Assembly: GCA_021014945.1 (NCBI GenBank)
Contig: MU266532.1
Coordinates: forward strand, 1 to 48,984
Length of the DNA: 48,984 nt
Direction: 5' to 3'
DNA from: Leucogyrophana mollusca
Lineage: Eukaryota > Basidiomycota > Agaricomycetes > Boletales
The stretch's first letter is position 1, and every line of letters begins with the position of its first letter. The notes under the pieces were generated by a model. The model ran no database searches and was not told the origin of the DNA. It saw only the letters and a list, made by a program, of their open reading frames with translations. Of the stretch, positions 1 to 10,547 are shown piece by piece. The position numbers and the translations under genes are program-made.

Positions 1-557
1 GTGAACGTTTGGAATGGGCTACGCAAAGGTAAGATAAGTAAGACCAAAGTGAAGTGCGAGAGTGAAAGCACCTCTAAAGGATAGGGGTAGTAAGCGAAAA
101 GTAAGCAAACGACTAATGCGAGAAAGGAAAGTAAGCAGAAACGAGTTGCTGCTATACAACAGTTTTTTTCGCGTTTTGCTGCGACCGTCGGAAGCCTCTA
201 AGTTAGAGAGTCTATGGAGACCTTCCTATTATGGTAGCTCAGTCATGTGACCAAAGTCGCGACGCGTCTTTCGTTTTGTCATTTTGGGACATTTCCGCAT
301 ATCTGCTATCTTATTTACCACCACAATGCCCCGTATGATATTCAGGAGAGATTATTTATTCAAACAAGCAATAGCTGGAACAAAACTGCGCTAGAGTCTA
401 GTTAGGGAAATCCTGGCGGACTAAACGTACTCTCAGGTGTCAGCCATCGACTCGACTTGGCCGTGGCCGACACGTCAGCCGCTTACTTGCTTGTGCTTCA
501 ATCCTTTGTCGGCCCACAAACAAATGTCCTTGATTTCACTCCCTCCCTGTCGTCACG
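1..557. other. No gene recognised at left edge
   Basis: I see no supported gene. Short open frames are present but none resembles a known protein or shows a convincing exon chain. A gene to the left could end here, but no coding tail is recognisable. Confidence 0.4.
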
Positions 558-1224
558 ATGTCATCTGGCAACTCGGACGCCCGCGGAATTGGGATAAGTT
601 TGGCGCCAGAGGGCTCAAGTGTTGATTGGAAATGGGGTGAGTTGCGGTTTCGTGTTTCGTTCGTACATATCTCTGCTGAAGGATGGACAGTGGTCAAGTC
701 TCACCTTCAATGTCGTCATGCCACGTATGGCTTCTGGCACGTCTCCAACAGGTTCTTGTAACAAATCTTCACGCCTAGTGATTGACCTACAATCGTTTAC
801 ACCGACCTCCATGGCATTTGCGACCCCGACACCACATCTATCATGTTGTTTCTTGGGTGTTTGTGCTTTGTTCCGGAATTTTTTTTGGCCTACTGATGCT
901 TGGTTTGGCTAGCTCGAAGTTCAGCACCGGTTGCGGGTGACATTTATCACAGACAAGTGTTTCTGGTATAATTCCTCGATTACAGAGGATGCTTATATAT
1001 GTCTTTGAGTCGACCGTGAAACCTCGAGGGTATTCCTAAGGTAGGAGTTGGTTGAGTTCACTGACACTGCCTTAATCTTCGTGATATTCTTCTAGTGCAG
1101 GCACCCACGTTGACTTCCACAACCCGTTCGCAAACGCAGTCCACTACACCAGACGTGGTAGTATTACCGGCACGGTTTTCTTTAGGACGAATGGATCCGG
1201 TCCACTGACTGCATGCCAACTCTG
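558..1224 (+). CDS. Possible short multi-exon gene or gene relic, function unknown
   Basis: This is a tentative model and I do not recognise the product. An ATG at 558 opens an exon of about 26 codons ending at a GTGAGT donor at 637. A second stretch (691-751) follows an acceptor at 690. Near the 3' end, an acceptor around 1096 (TTCTAG) leads into an open stretch rich in His, Asn, Gly and Thr, with the segments HVDFHNPF and GTVFFRTNGSGP, closed by TGA at 1222-1224. The middle (752-1000) could not be joined into one frame with confidence, and stops occur in each simple join. The last stretch looks protein-like because it is compositionally complex and preceded by a good acceptor. A degenerate gene is equally likely. 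Confidence 0.2.
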
Positions 1225-1562
1225 ACCACCTTCAGTTACCGAAGTCCGGATGGCTGTGAAACATTTGAACCCTTTTTGACCGACCTTGACCTATCTTGAC
1301 TCCGCGGGTCGACGTTAAAATGGGGTTCCTTGTGGAGCGACAGGGTGCAACATAGAGCCATGTAACCTTGTGGATATTGACATGACCGACTTTGTCGAGA
1401 GGAGATCTCGACAAGTTGCCATTAGGCAGTCAGAGGGACATTTGTCATGGTAACGTCTACCCTTGGCAATTCCATCCAATGCTAATAGGCATTACTCGAG
1501 GTGATACGTCACGGCTCCCAGCCAATTCGCAGGCAGCAGGCCTTTGTGCAACCGTACGCCCT

Positions 1563-1595
1563 TGCTCCTCTGCCTCCGAAAGCATGTGTTCCTTT
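1563..1595 (+). repeat. 33 bp direct repeat, copy 1
   Basis: The core CTGCCTCCGAAAGC is shared exactly with the copy at 1834-1866. The full 33 bp differ at about four positions. It lies about 330 bp upstream of the start codon at 1922. Confidence 0.6.
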
Positions 1596-1833
1596 CTCAG
1601 GTTGTTGGACAACAACCGAAGTGACCCACTTGTCTCCCGCTGGTAACAGTACTTGCGACGTCGTTATCCCTCAAAAAGTTCAAAAAAAAAGATCGATTAG
1701 AGAAACCTGATCATTGATGGTGTCATATAGGCTGTCAAAATCGATCAAGTGGTTTCTGACTTCTGTCGACAGTCAACGTCAAACTTTTCCGATTCACTTG
1801 GGGATCGTCCACGCGTGCGCTTGCATTCGCGTT

Positions 1834-1866
1834 TGCTCCACTGCCTCCGAAAGCGTGCATTCCTTT
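1834..1866 (+). repeat. 33 bp direct repeat, copy 2
   Basis: Second copy of the element, ending about 55 bp before the ATG at 1922. It is therefore in the presumed 5' UTR or core promoter of the GPI protein. Confidence 0.6.
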
Positions 1867-1921
1867 ACAAAAGATCTGTTCTCGCTGTCCAATGGTCTCA
1901 GTCCTTCCTTCCGGCTCTCAG

Positions 1922-2691
1922 ATGGTTCAAATCACTCCTCTACTTCTCGCCCTCGTTGCTGCTGCGCAAGGTGTGTATTCTAAACACGCCCTTACTCCAC
2001 CAAGCTAACATTTTAATCTCGAACCAGCTGTACCCAACGCTGCTACGGTTGGCACTAATGCTCTCGCCGGGCGCCAAAGTGGAGGTATTGGCAATGACCC
2101 GAGCTTCTGGCCTTCGCAGTGCCGGTCGATTTGCCAGGTCATTATTACCATGCAGGTATTCGTCATCATCTTGTCGCACTTGCAACAATTGAGCTTATAA
2201 TTTCATGCAGAACTGCGACGGCGACTTATCTTGCCTATGCACGAGTTCTATGGGATCGCAACTCAATTCGTGCTTGAACTGCTTTAGTTCCGCAGACCCT
2301 TCCGTTAAGGATACCGCTCAAAGCATTCTTGAAGGTAGATTCAGGTCTTGTCCTCGTTTGTACCCCTTATTAATGCGCTGTGGGTAGACTATCAAGATGA
2401 GTGCTCGGTTCGTTCAAGAGTTTTGCTCTCCCCAGCTTGAGGTATCTGACCCTCCTTACCTCATTGAAGTCTGGTTCCTCTGGCTCTAGCGGCGGGTCCT
2501 CCGGTTCCAGCGGCGGGTCCTCCGGTTCCAGCGGCGGTTCCTCCGGTTCTAGTGGTGGTTCCTCCCAGAATGGAGGCTCAGGCGGAGGTAACCCATTCGG
2601 CGGTAAAGGAGGCGCCACGGGATTGAAGGCTGCTTTCGGCATGGCAGTGGGGCTTGCCTTCTCTGTCGTCTGTAGCCTTTTCATCCTCTGA
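1922..2691 (+). CDS. Secreted GPI-anchored eight-cysteine (CFEM-like) protein with Ser/Gly repeat
   Basis: Exons are 1922-1970, 2028-2155, 2211-2334, 2388-2407 and 2470-2691; phases agree and give 180 residues. The N-terminus (MVQITPLLLALVAAAQA) is a signal peptide. Residues 48-106 carry eight cysteines (48, 52, 61, 67, 69, 80, 83, 106) with C-x3-C and C-x-C spacing and an Asp-rich NCDGDLSCLC segment. This is the pattern of fungal CFEM domains, in which an Asp before the C-x-C serves haem binding in characterised members. A Ser/Gly linker with four 21 bp repeats follows, then a hydrophobic C-terminus ending VVCSLFIL, typical of a GPI-attachment signal. It is probably tethered at the plasma membrane or wall. 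CFEM assignment is by cysteine pattern only; the last donor (GTTCGT) is slightly unusual. Confidence 0.75.
2473..2556 (+). repeat. Four tandem 21 bp units encoding Gly-Ser-Ser-Gly-Ser-Ser-Gly
   Basis: An in-frame minisatellite inside the last exon of the GPI protein. The units differ at a few third positions, and a partial unit follows. The length is a multiple of three, so copy changes would keep the frame. Confidence 0.85.
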
Positions 2692-3151
2692 CCTAGGACA
2701 CGCGGGATAAGTTATTCGAAACAGCTGTGTCGCTGCAGCTGCAGTGGTTTAGTTTTATTTACACTGCGTGCGACCGTTGATACATGGAAACCTCGGAGAC
2801 CTTCCTATCATGGAAGTTAAAACTCGGGAGGAGCCGCCGCACTTGGTTTTTATCTTCAATGTCTATTTCGAACTCTAACCGTGACCGGGTATGCTTGAGA
2901 TACACGGATTATATTCACTGTATGGTTCTGCCTCTCGTTCGAGGTTTTGTTGTGGGACCGTCTGCTCAGGTCTGTTCCTGTTTTATATCCCACGACCTAT
3001 CCGCTTATAGAACAGGTGTCATGGCACCAGTATGTAGCAGCCGCATGCGCAGTGAGCGGCGCAGCTTCCGGTTGGCTTCGCAGTCTCACAGGCTAGATAT
3101 GCTCTGTGGTCGCATCACCTCTCCCTAAGATAAGGCGTCTAGCCACCGAAT
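2692..3151. other. Intergenic region, nothing recognised
   Basis: Lies between two plus-strand genes. I see no gene or repeat; it presumably holds the terminator of the GPI protein and the promoter of the peptidase gene. Confidence 0.5.
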
Positions 3152-6100
3152 ATGTGGCTACCTGCAGTACTCTCGGTCTTTGGGCTCGCTACCCAGAATT
3201 CATTCACATCCCAGCCAGCCTCGGCCGTCGCATCCTCGCAAACGAGCCTCACTTACAAGCAGGATGCGACAACTTTTACTGCAAAAGATTTGCTTGAGTT
3301 AACTCGTCCCGGGACTCCCCTCGCGAATCCGGTCGGGGACCTGGCCCTCGTGTCGGTCGATAGTTATTCGTTCGAGGACAACAAGTGAGCGATACCGTTG
3401 AAACACGTGCACAGAACTGAAAAGTGCGAGTTATAGGGATTTCAAATCCCTCTTCATTACGCCGTTGGATATTGCATCCGAGCGACTTGAAATCGCACTT
3501 CCAGACGGCGGCGAAGCGTTTTGGCTCGATTCACGCACTATGGCTCATGTGGTGGTAACAGGCGAGGGTAGCAAGGCAAAACAGGAACTATACGCCTTTT
3601 CTGTTGATTTTGAACAGCACTTTTCCGGCAGTCGCCTCAGCTCTGATACACCAATCTTGGTTGGATCATTTCCAATAACCACCGCAAGCAGTTTCCGATA
3701 CTCTCCCTCTTCCGGGTACCTTGTTTTCTCTGCATACGTCTATGCAGATGGAGATTTGACAATGGTCAAAGCCAATGACGAGGCGTATGATTCTCGCGGA
3801 AACTCTGCTCTCATTTACGATTCTGCTCTCGAAAGACTATGGGACACTTGGGCTGGCCCCAAGCACAAGTCGTTGTTCAGCGTCCGACTACACAAAGAAG
3901 GGTCGACTTGGGTACTCGGCAAGGACTTTGTCAACACTTTACATGGAACCGGGCTTGTGAGATCACGCTGACTCCAAAAAATTATGAGGCTGATCGAAGG
4001 CACCCAGAGCTCGCCTAGTGAACCGTTTGGCGGGACGGGCGACTTTGATATCTCAGATACTCACATTGTGTATACAGCCGCCGATCCTGGATTGCCTGCG
4101 GTGTTGCACACAAGGCAGGGCGTGAGTCAACCTCTGTGTTTGGAATTTATCGATTCTGACCTCAGTTTTGCAGATATATTACGTTGACTTCGGAGGTTCT
4201 GAGACCATAGAGCTGACATCGGGGAACCAAGGAGCAACGGGAGGCCCTGTCTTCAATAAACGTGGCGACAAAGTAGCCTGGCGAGAAGCGGAGAAGGATA
4301 GGGATGGATCGGCTAGGTACATCCACGATTCAACATGTTCAACGCTTCTGACCTCGTGGTTTGCCAGGTCGGATATTGTCATTTACGACCTGGATACAGA
4401 TGTGCGCTATACCCTGACGCAGAATTGGGATCGCGCTCCCGGGAACCTTGCTGTGAGCCAACGTTGAAAAAAGAGCCCAATAGCAGCTGTTTATTCAACC
4501 TTGCAGTTTTCGGAATCCGGTGACTTCCTTTACTTCACGGCAGAGGACCAAGCCAGAGTCAAAGTGTTTGTTCTACCTGTGCCTGCCACCCCGACTCGTT
4601 CCACGGCGAAACATTTCCGCTCCTCGATGAATACTATTCCCATTGCTCTCACCGACTCACACGTAGCCTCCGGTCTTCAGGTCCTCCCGGGAGATCGTCT
4701 CCTCTTCGCCATGTCCTCTCTCACGTCTCCCAATGACGCCTTTGTGATCCGGAACACTGACCGCGTAGAGAACGATATCAAAGACCAATCCTCTGACGTC
4801 TATCGAGGGGAACTTGTACAGGTCACTCAGTTCACTGCCGATCGTCTCCAAGGAAAAACCTTGAGCGAAGGAGAAGAGTTCTGGTTTAAAGGAGCCGATG
4901 ATCGCGATATTCAGGGGTGGTTACTGAAACCACCAGGGTACTCGGCGAGCGATTCTAGGAAGTGGCCCATTGTGTTACTCATTCATGGCGGTCTGTGTCT
5001 TCCTAGCAAAGACGTTGGCGTCGTTAACAAACCCTTCCAGGCCCCGAGTCCGCCTGGGAAGACTCGTGGTCAACCCGCTGGAATCCCAATGGTCAGTACG
5101 ACAGTTTGCCAGTGTGACGTTCACCTTAACGACCTCGACATAGTCTTTGCCAACCAGGGCTACTTCACCGTGGCGATAAACCCCACCGGGTCCACGTCGT
5201 TTGGACAAAGTAGGTTTTTCCGTTTTTGAACCATGGAATGCGACTTTACCAAACACATTCCGTAGATTTGACCAATGCCATCAAAGGCGACTGGGGAGGG
5301 AAGCCGTTTGTAGATTTGCGCAAGGGCTGGCAGTATATCCTGGACACGTATCCGCAGGTAAGCACACACGGCCACGTCTGTCGTTCCCAAGTTCTATCTA
5401 TTTTTCGTAGGTCGATCCCGAACGCGCTGTCGCTGCAGGCGCTAGCTGGGGTGGCTACGCTATCAAGTGTGCACTGCTTGTTTCTGTGACGGATAGCTTC
5501 CTCTGATCGATTCTAGCTGGATCCAAGGCAATCCCGAATTCGGCTTTGGCTTCAAGGCACTTGTTTGCCATGACGGGGCAAGCCACGTCCCTTCTCGTGG
5601 ACTTCCGGAAACTTATGAGCTAGCTTACAGGTTTTCGACTCAGCATACGACTCACTCTCCTCTGATGCACTTGGTTTCGTAAGTGTCACTACTTCTTCAC
5701 CAGTTGTCCGACCTATTGTATATTAGTTTAACAGAGAGTGGGGAGGGAGACCTTGGGAGGACAGTAGCAGAGTCTTGCACCAGAAGTATGGCCTATCGCT
5801 CCCGCCGCTTACGGTATGCGCTAACTCTGTGCTGCTCTTAAAGGTACAGCCCATCCAATACCGTGTCCAAGTGGTCGACCCCTGAGTTGGTCATCCATGG
5901 CAGCAAGGACTATCGTCTGGCTGAGACCGAGGGCATCGCTGCCTTCCACGCTCTTCAACAGTGAGTCCCGCTTCTCGCGAAGTTTAGTTTCTTTAACGTG
6001 GGTATGTCTACAGGCTCGGTGTGCCTAGTCGACTGGTGATTTTCCCAGATGAAAATCATTGGGTGCTGAAACCGGGAAATAGGTAACGGCGGCACCCTTT

Positions 6101-6198
6101 CGTTACAACCCTGCGCTGATGTGTACCTCGCTCATTATAGCTTGCAGTGGCATTATGAAGTGTTTAGATGGTTCGATCAATTTGTGGGAAGGGACTGA
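3152..6198 (+). CDS. Secreted dipeptidyl-peptidase 5-type S9 serine peptidase
   Basis: Sixteen exons join in phase (3152-3384, 3437-3956, 4008-4121, 4174-4316, 4368-4452, 4507-4990, 5041-5091, 5144-5209, 5266-5357, 5411-5466, 5517-5577, 5631-5678, 5727-5785, 5844-5960, 6014-6082, 6141-6198), giving 751 residues, the usual DPP5 length. The start begins a signal peptide (MWLPAVLSVFGLA). The first two thirds form the beta-propeller region (segments GPKHKSLFSVRL, SRFDV-like EPFGGTGDFDIS, VRYTLTQNWDRAP). The C-terminal alpha/beta-hydrolase domain has the HGGPESAWEDSW oxyanion region, the nucleophile Ser in GASWGGY (codon 5444-5446), Asp in SKDYRL (5908-5910) and His in DENHW (6057-6059). DPP5 enzymes release dipeptides from extracellular proteins. 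One intron (5578-5630) uses a GC donor. All catalytic parts are present, so the gene looks functional. Confidence 0.93.
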
Positions 6199-6438
6199 TG
6201 AGGGAAACCAGCAGGACACGTCTTGTATTTTTGCGGTGGTTACCAGGACATGGTTCCTTTTTTGCCGTTATCGTCGAAAGTTAGCCTCCCGTTCTTGCTT
6301 TTCCAGTGCACAAATGTAAATATTAAGACGACCATGGTGAATTAGCCCCTGAAAGTCTCCCTCTTCTATAGATAATCTAATTGTACAAAGGGCGACAGTA
6401 TCTCCGATAGGGCGACGTTCATCATCCACGTCTCAAAT

Positions 6439-7565
6439 TTACAGCTCTGTTGCCAAATCCAGTTCACTCAGCCTGTACCTGTCATCGGCAGCAACATGGA
6501 ATCCAATATACCCATGGCTGAACGACAAGTAGGCGTCGCGAGCCGCAGGGTGTGGGCTGAGGATTCGTAAGACTTTAGTGTGAGCCTCTACAGCCGCATC
6601 AGCCAGCCGACCAAGGGCGTCGATTTTGGAGATGTTGTTGCATGCGGCGACAATGGAGGCCTGATTAACGGGTTCGCCGCCCACTTCTTCCTTATAGAAC
6701 GAAAGGATATCACTGGGCACCAGAAATCAACATCAGCACATGCAAAGGGTGACGATTAAGCAGGAAAACTGACTTGGTGTTGTTGATGAAGATCATCATA
6801 TCGGGGATAGCCTGGATATAGTCCTCTAGAGGGAGCTCGGGGGGGAATGCGAAGATGGCATACGCTTCGGCAAATCCAGACATCAGCCGATAGTAGTTGG
6901 AGTAACTTTGAGCTTCATGCGATAACTAAGAAATATGGAATAAGTGAACTGGTGCGAGGGACAGCCTCAGCGGCGTACCGTCATGGTATCTGTCTCGTGT
7001 TCCAGCAACACCGCCGTAACTCCATTGAGAGTAGATGTGACCACCAAATTCGATATCACCCGCTTGAAATAAAGCGAGATTTTGGATATCGAATCGGCAA
7101 AGGCGTCTAAAACCCTGTCATCCTGCCCGCAATTCTGCGTGAATCTTTCATTGAACAGATACGTAGCGTCCATGGCGGAGCCACGGCCTGGCGTGTCGTC
7201 CGTGTAGATTGCACACGCGGTGTACAGCGCGATCTCGATTCTTTCGGCGAGTCGGATGTGAGGATATGAGGTGTAGGCTATCGCGGCACCTTGACCGAGG
7301 TATGTGCGGACAGAGTACCTGCCTTCCATGGGGTAATTTCGACGAAGAGCTTCATCCTCGCACTGTCGGTAGAACGCTGGGTCTAATGAGGCAGGGGTGT
7401 AAGGGATAGCACAACGTTGGAGATATGAATTTATGACGTTGCGTGTGTCCCTGACCTGTCGAACAAAGTAGAATATCAGCGGAATGCGTTTGGTCAGACA
7501 GGAAAAAAAACACTTACAACGTTTGCGTCAGATGACGCTGCAACTTGGGTAGTTGACATACGCAT
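6439..7565 (-). CDS. TRI5-like (trichodiene synthase family) sesquiterpene synthase
   Basis: Exons on the minus strand are 7565-7518, 7455-6979, 6925-6774 and 6712-6439, in phase, giving 316 residues. The NSE/DTE metal motif is complete: NDILSFYKE at residues 226-234 (N226, S230, E234). A C-terminal DDRYRLSEL contains the Arg-Tyr pair typical of this family. The first Asp-rich site is at residues 102-106 (DDTPG), which lacks the usual third acidic residue. Such class I cyclases ionise farnesyl diphosphate and release a sesquiterpene, in the cytosol. No P450 or other tailoring enzyme is adjacent, so this is not an obvious cluster. Two ATGs (7565, 7559) are in frame; the first is used. A TATA-like site lies 64 bp upstream. 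The product cannot be predicted. Confidence 0.85.
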
Positions 7566-7627
7566 GAGTGTAGCTTGAGTTGAGTATAGGCGGGTGATTG
7601 GTTTCATAAACTGAAAGTAACGGACGT

Positions 7628-7634
7628 TTATATA
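7628..7634 (-). promoter_or_regulatory. TATA-like element of the terpene synthase gene
   Basis: The minus strand reads GCTATATAAAC about 65 bp before the first ATG at 7565, a typical spacing for a fungal TATA box. Confidence 0.5.
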
Positions 7635-7640
7635 GCATAG

Positions 7641-9394
7641 GAGAGCGCACGCTCCAGTACAGAGTTGTCGTACCCTCCGCGGATCCCTTCATACCCTTGA
7701 CGGTTAGCCGGAGTAGCACTCCGTCGAACACACCATTGTGACCGGAGATTTTGCTTCAATGATGACCGCATTTTTGCACTGTCTGCGTGGTGAGCATAGG
7801 ATGTACAACTGGAGCGTCCTGCCGGCTAATCGTGGTCGTTTGGATCTCTTCATCCGCTAGCTTCTTCTCTTACGTGCTATGTACAGCCTTGACGTTTCTT
7901 GAAATCCCGTCCGTAAAGAAGGGCGGGAAAATGGGGGGACGACAAGCCGGTTGAACCGAAAATTTGGAGGGAGTTATTCGTTAATAATCGCGGATGTCAA
8001 ACAAAACCTTCTTGTGAAAAGCGTGATAATCGTGCGATATTGTGAAGAAGGGGCCCTTTGTGAGTCTCGAGGTCTGCCCAGTCTTATCGGAAGGGGGTGC
8101 CGTGTAACTTCGTTCACTTCTGGTTCCTAGGATGCCTGCGTTATCTAAGCGACTCTGAGCAGTGAGAATAGTAGGGAAACATATACTGTTGTCATAGAAA
8201 AGAAGTGAGTCCTGGAACGAAGGTGAAGACTGGTGAGCGGTCTGCTCGGAATTAGTCTCCCGTAGGCAGTCCAAAGATTCGAAGGAAGACAGTCGTTCCT
8301 TCTCAACAGCTCGGAATGTCGGTTGGCTAAAAAGCCGGGGCTGGCGTCGCTGGACTGGTACCCAAGATAGCTGGCATCTAAATCAATATCAGATGCTCCA
8401 ACATCTGTCAAGACCGAAAGACGAGTCGGGATCGACCTACTTTGCCACATAGAAGGAATAGACACTTGATAGATCTTCACTGGCAGTTGTGAAACAACCC
8501 ACAACCAAGCACCGGAGTCGGACTCTGCAATGGCTGCAGCGTTGAAAGTTGTTGCCACAGGCCGTTGTTCCTTCGCTGAGTAGACAGGGTCCTCCTGACT
8601 CTTGCTTCATCACGAGTCGTCATGCAGGCACACACACGAACACTACATGAACTCGTGTTGGCACTTGGCCAAAAGGTTTTTGGGCGAAAAGTCAAGCGGT
8701 AATGGAGCCGCAAACCCGGACGGAGGACCACAACCGAGTTGAACCGTGACAGTTATTTGACAGTTATGGTTCCAAAGTTTTGCCGCAGAAAAGCCACGGC
8801 CGCAGTGAGCATGTGTCTTCCACTTTCTTTCTGCCATTTCCGCATTCCCCGGGGCCAGAAATATTAACAATATGCTCAGCTTTGGTACCGTGCTTCCGGT
8901 CACAGGGTATCCTCACGGAATCCAGGTTAACGCACTGGTACGGGCTCAGGATGCGACAAACACGGCTGACTCTGATTCCCAGTCATCTTGTGCCACAAAT
9001 AAACGTTCAACAATAAACGTTCAACCGCCGGGACTCTGTGCGAAGTTGGACACTTCCATGCGTCGTTGCACTGTTCGTGAGCAGCTCAGCAACCACCGGA
9101 CATCGTTAGCCAAACAACCAGCCTCCGGTCAACGTCACAGAGATCTCGTTCGTCACGAATAGGTGTAAGCACGAAGTTAGGAATGAAGATTACATTATGC
9201 TCATGAAGTGTCCCTTATCAAGTCCGTCAAAAGTCAAAAGTCCCAATAGAACTATCATTAGAAGGCCCTGCAGCAACGTTCGATGTCCACGAAACGACTA
9301 GAGTCCGTTGCCCATGGCCACCTGCCAATGCACATCAGTATGTTAGGTGAGCACTCGTTAAATGGAACTAAGCACAGACCTGTCGTCCCAAGAA
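7641..9394. other. Gene-poor stretch between terpene synthase and cerato-platanin
   Basis: No supported gene. On the minus strand at 8145-8558 an open frame of 137 codons exists, but it matches nothing I know and has no clear exon partners. The region probably holds the terpene synthase promoter and the cerato-platanin 3' UTR. Confidence 0.45.
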
Positions 9395-9838
9395 TCACAA
9401 GCCGCACGCGCTAGCGTCTACTTGCGTCGCGGTGACGGACACCCTGCCCAAGTCCTCCGCTTTCCCACCAGTCAGCTTATTCATCGCCTCCAAAGAAAGG
9501 TTGAACCCCTCTCTGGCTTGATCGCCAACGTCAACGGCAGTAATGTTGATGGACGTCGTTTTGCCCTTAGTGGTATAGGAGAGCATCCAGCATGTTCCGC
9601 AGTACTCCGAATTCCACCCGGTGATTTGGGGCGCACCACCGATATTGGGGAAGTTCGGGATGGACTGGAAGTTGGTGTACCCGTCGCTCTCCAGGCCGTT
9701 AGCGCCATCGGAGCAGGCTACTTCGTCGAGTGAGGTAGATCCCACATCATAAATGGGGTCGTAAGAGACGGTGTACTGAGTGGTAGCGAGTGCGGGGATG
9801 GTAAGGGCGGCGAGGGTGGCGATGGCGGCGAACTTCAT
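9395..9838 (-). CDS. Cerato-platanin family secreted protein
   Basis: A single uninterrupted exon encodes 147 residues. The start (MKFAAIATLAALTIPALA) is a signal peptide; an upstream in-frame ATG at 10015 lies beyond the TATA box and would remove the signal. The mature part begins TTQYTVSYDPIYD and carries the family hallmarks VACSDGANGL, FPNIGGAPQITGWNS, CGTCW and a C-terminal CGL, with the four conserved cysteines that form two disulphides. The double-psi beta-barrel fold is expected. Cerato-platanins are small secreted proteins that bind chitin oligomers, loosen wall polymers and can act as elicitors on plants. It is full length (typical mature size about 120-130). The intronless structure contrasts with its neighbours. 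Confidence 0.95.
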   Translation of the reverse strand: MKFAAIATLAALTIPALATTQYTVSYDPIYDVGSTSLDEVACSDGANGLESDGYTNFQSIPNFPNIGGAPQITGWNSEYCGTCWMLSYTTKGKTTSINITAVDVGDQAREGFNLSLEAMNKLTGGKAEDLGRVSVTATQVDASACGL

Positions 9839-9910
9839 GATGATGGTGCGTAAGAGGCGGTGAATCTGCTTTGGATGCTGGACTGCAGTTGTGCATACTT
9901 TTGTCTGGTC

Positions 9911-9918
9911 TTTATAGT
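9911..9918 (-). promoter_or_regulatory. TATA box of the cerato-platanin gene
   Basis: The minus strand reads CACTATAAAGACC about 75 bp before the start codon at 9838. Confidence 0.6.
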
Positions 9919-10547
9919 GCTCACCGTCGGGCACTATCACCGTGCCGCTTGGCAGACCAGTGACAAGAAGCGCCGGCAATATTTTGCGGACTTTTCCTGC
10001 CGTTGTCGTCTGCACCTTCTCTCGGCGAGACGCTGCCGCGACCTTGTGATTTCAAGGTGACGTCGAACAGTGTTTGACACTCGTCTAACGAAAGCCAGCG
10101 GGCTGGTGACTTACGCGGGGATTTTTCGCCGCTGCCTGCGTTCTCCGTGCGCTGCTCAGTGACCCGTGACCCACCTGACATGCCAAACAAGACCCGAGGT
10201 TAGAGTTACCAGCCCTGCAAATCACTGCAGAAAGACAATTCGGAGGGGCACGGGACCATGTCTGCATGGAAGCAATGTCGCTGTTTCTCTGATTGCGCTC
10301 TAAGCTCTAAGCCGTTCTTGGGTCACGCAGGTGGGGTGCCGCCAAGTTGTGATCTCTTTGACGGTCTTCCAGTCGGACAAGATAATCGAGAAGACGATGG
10401 TGAACAAGCCCAAGCACAGGTTTTATGATTTTCAGAAATGTGTATGAGGAATGAACTATTGACACAGCGAGATTGCAATGAACGAAAAGATACAGTGGGA
10501 AACTAGGAGGGAAATTGTACAGTATGGAATCAGATTGGAGTGTAGAG
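9919..10547. other. Intergenic region between cerato-platanin promoter and RIF1 3' end
   Basis: No gene recognised. It should contain the cerato-platanin upstream promoter and the RIF1 3' UTR, as both genes are on the minus strand. Confidence 0.5.

Larger units (their letters stand above)
1225..1921. other. Upstream region of the GPI protein; contains a 33 bp dispersed repeat
   Basis: No gene is supported. The stretch precedes the GPI-anchored protein at 1922 and holds two diverged copies of a 33 bp element (see the repeat entries). Confidence 0.5.

Noticed and set aside
4981..5220. Apparent loss of the DPP5 oxyanion region (frame continues HGG-L-C-L-P)
   Set aside because: Two normal GT-AG introns (4991-5040, 5092-5143) restore HGGPESAWEDSW; the gene is intact.
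8145..8558. 137-codon minus-strand open frame
   Set aside because: No recognisable domain or start context, and attempted splices hit stops.
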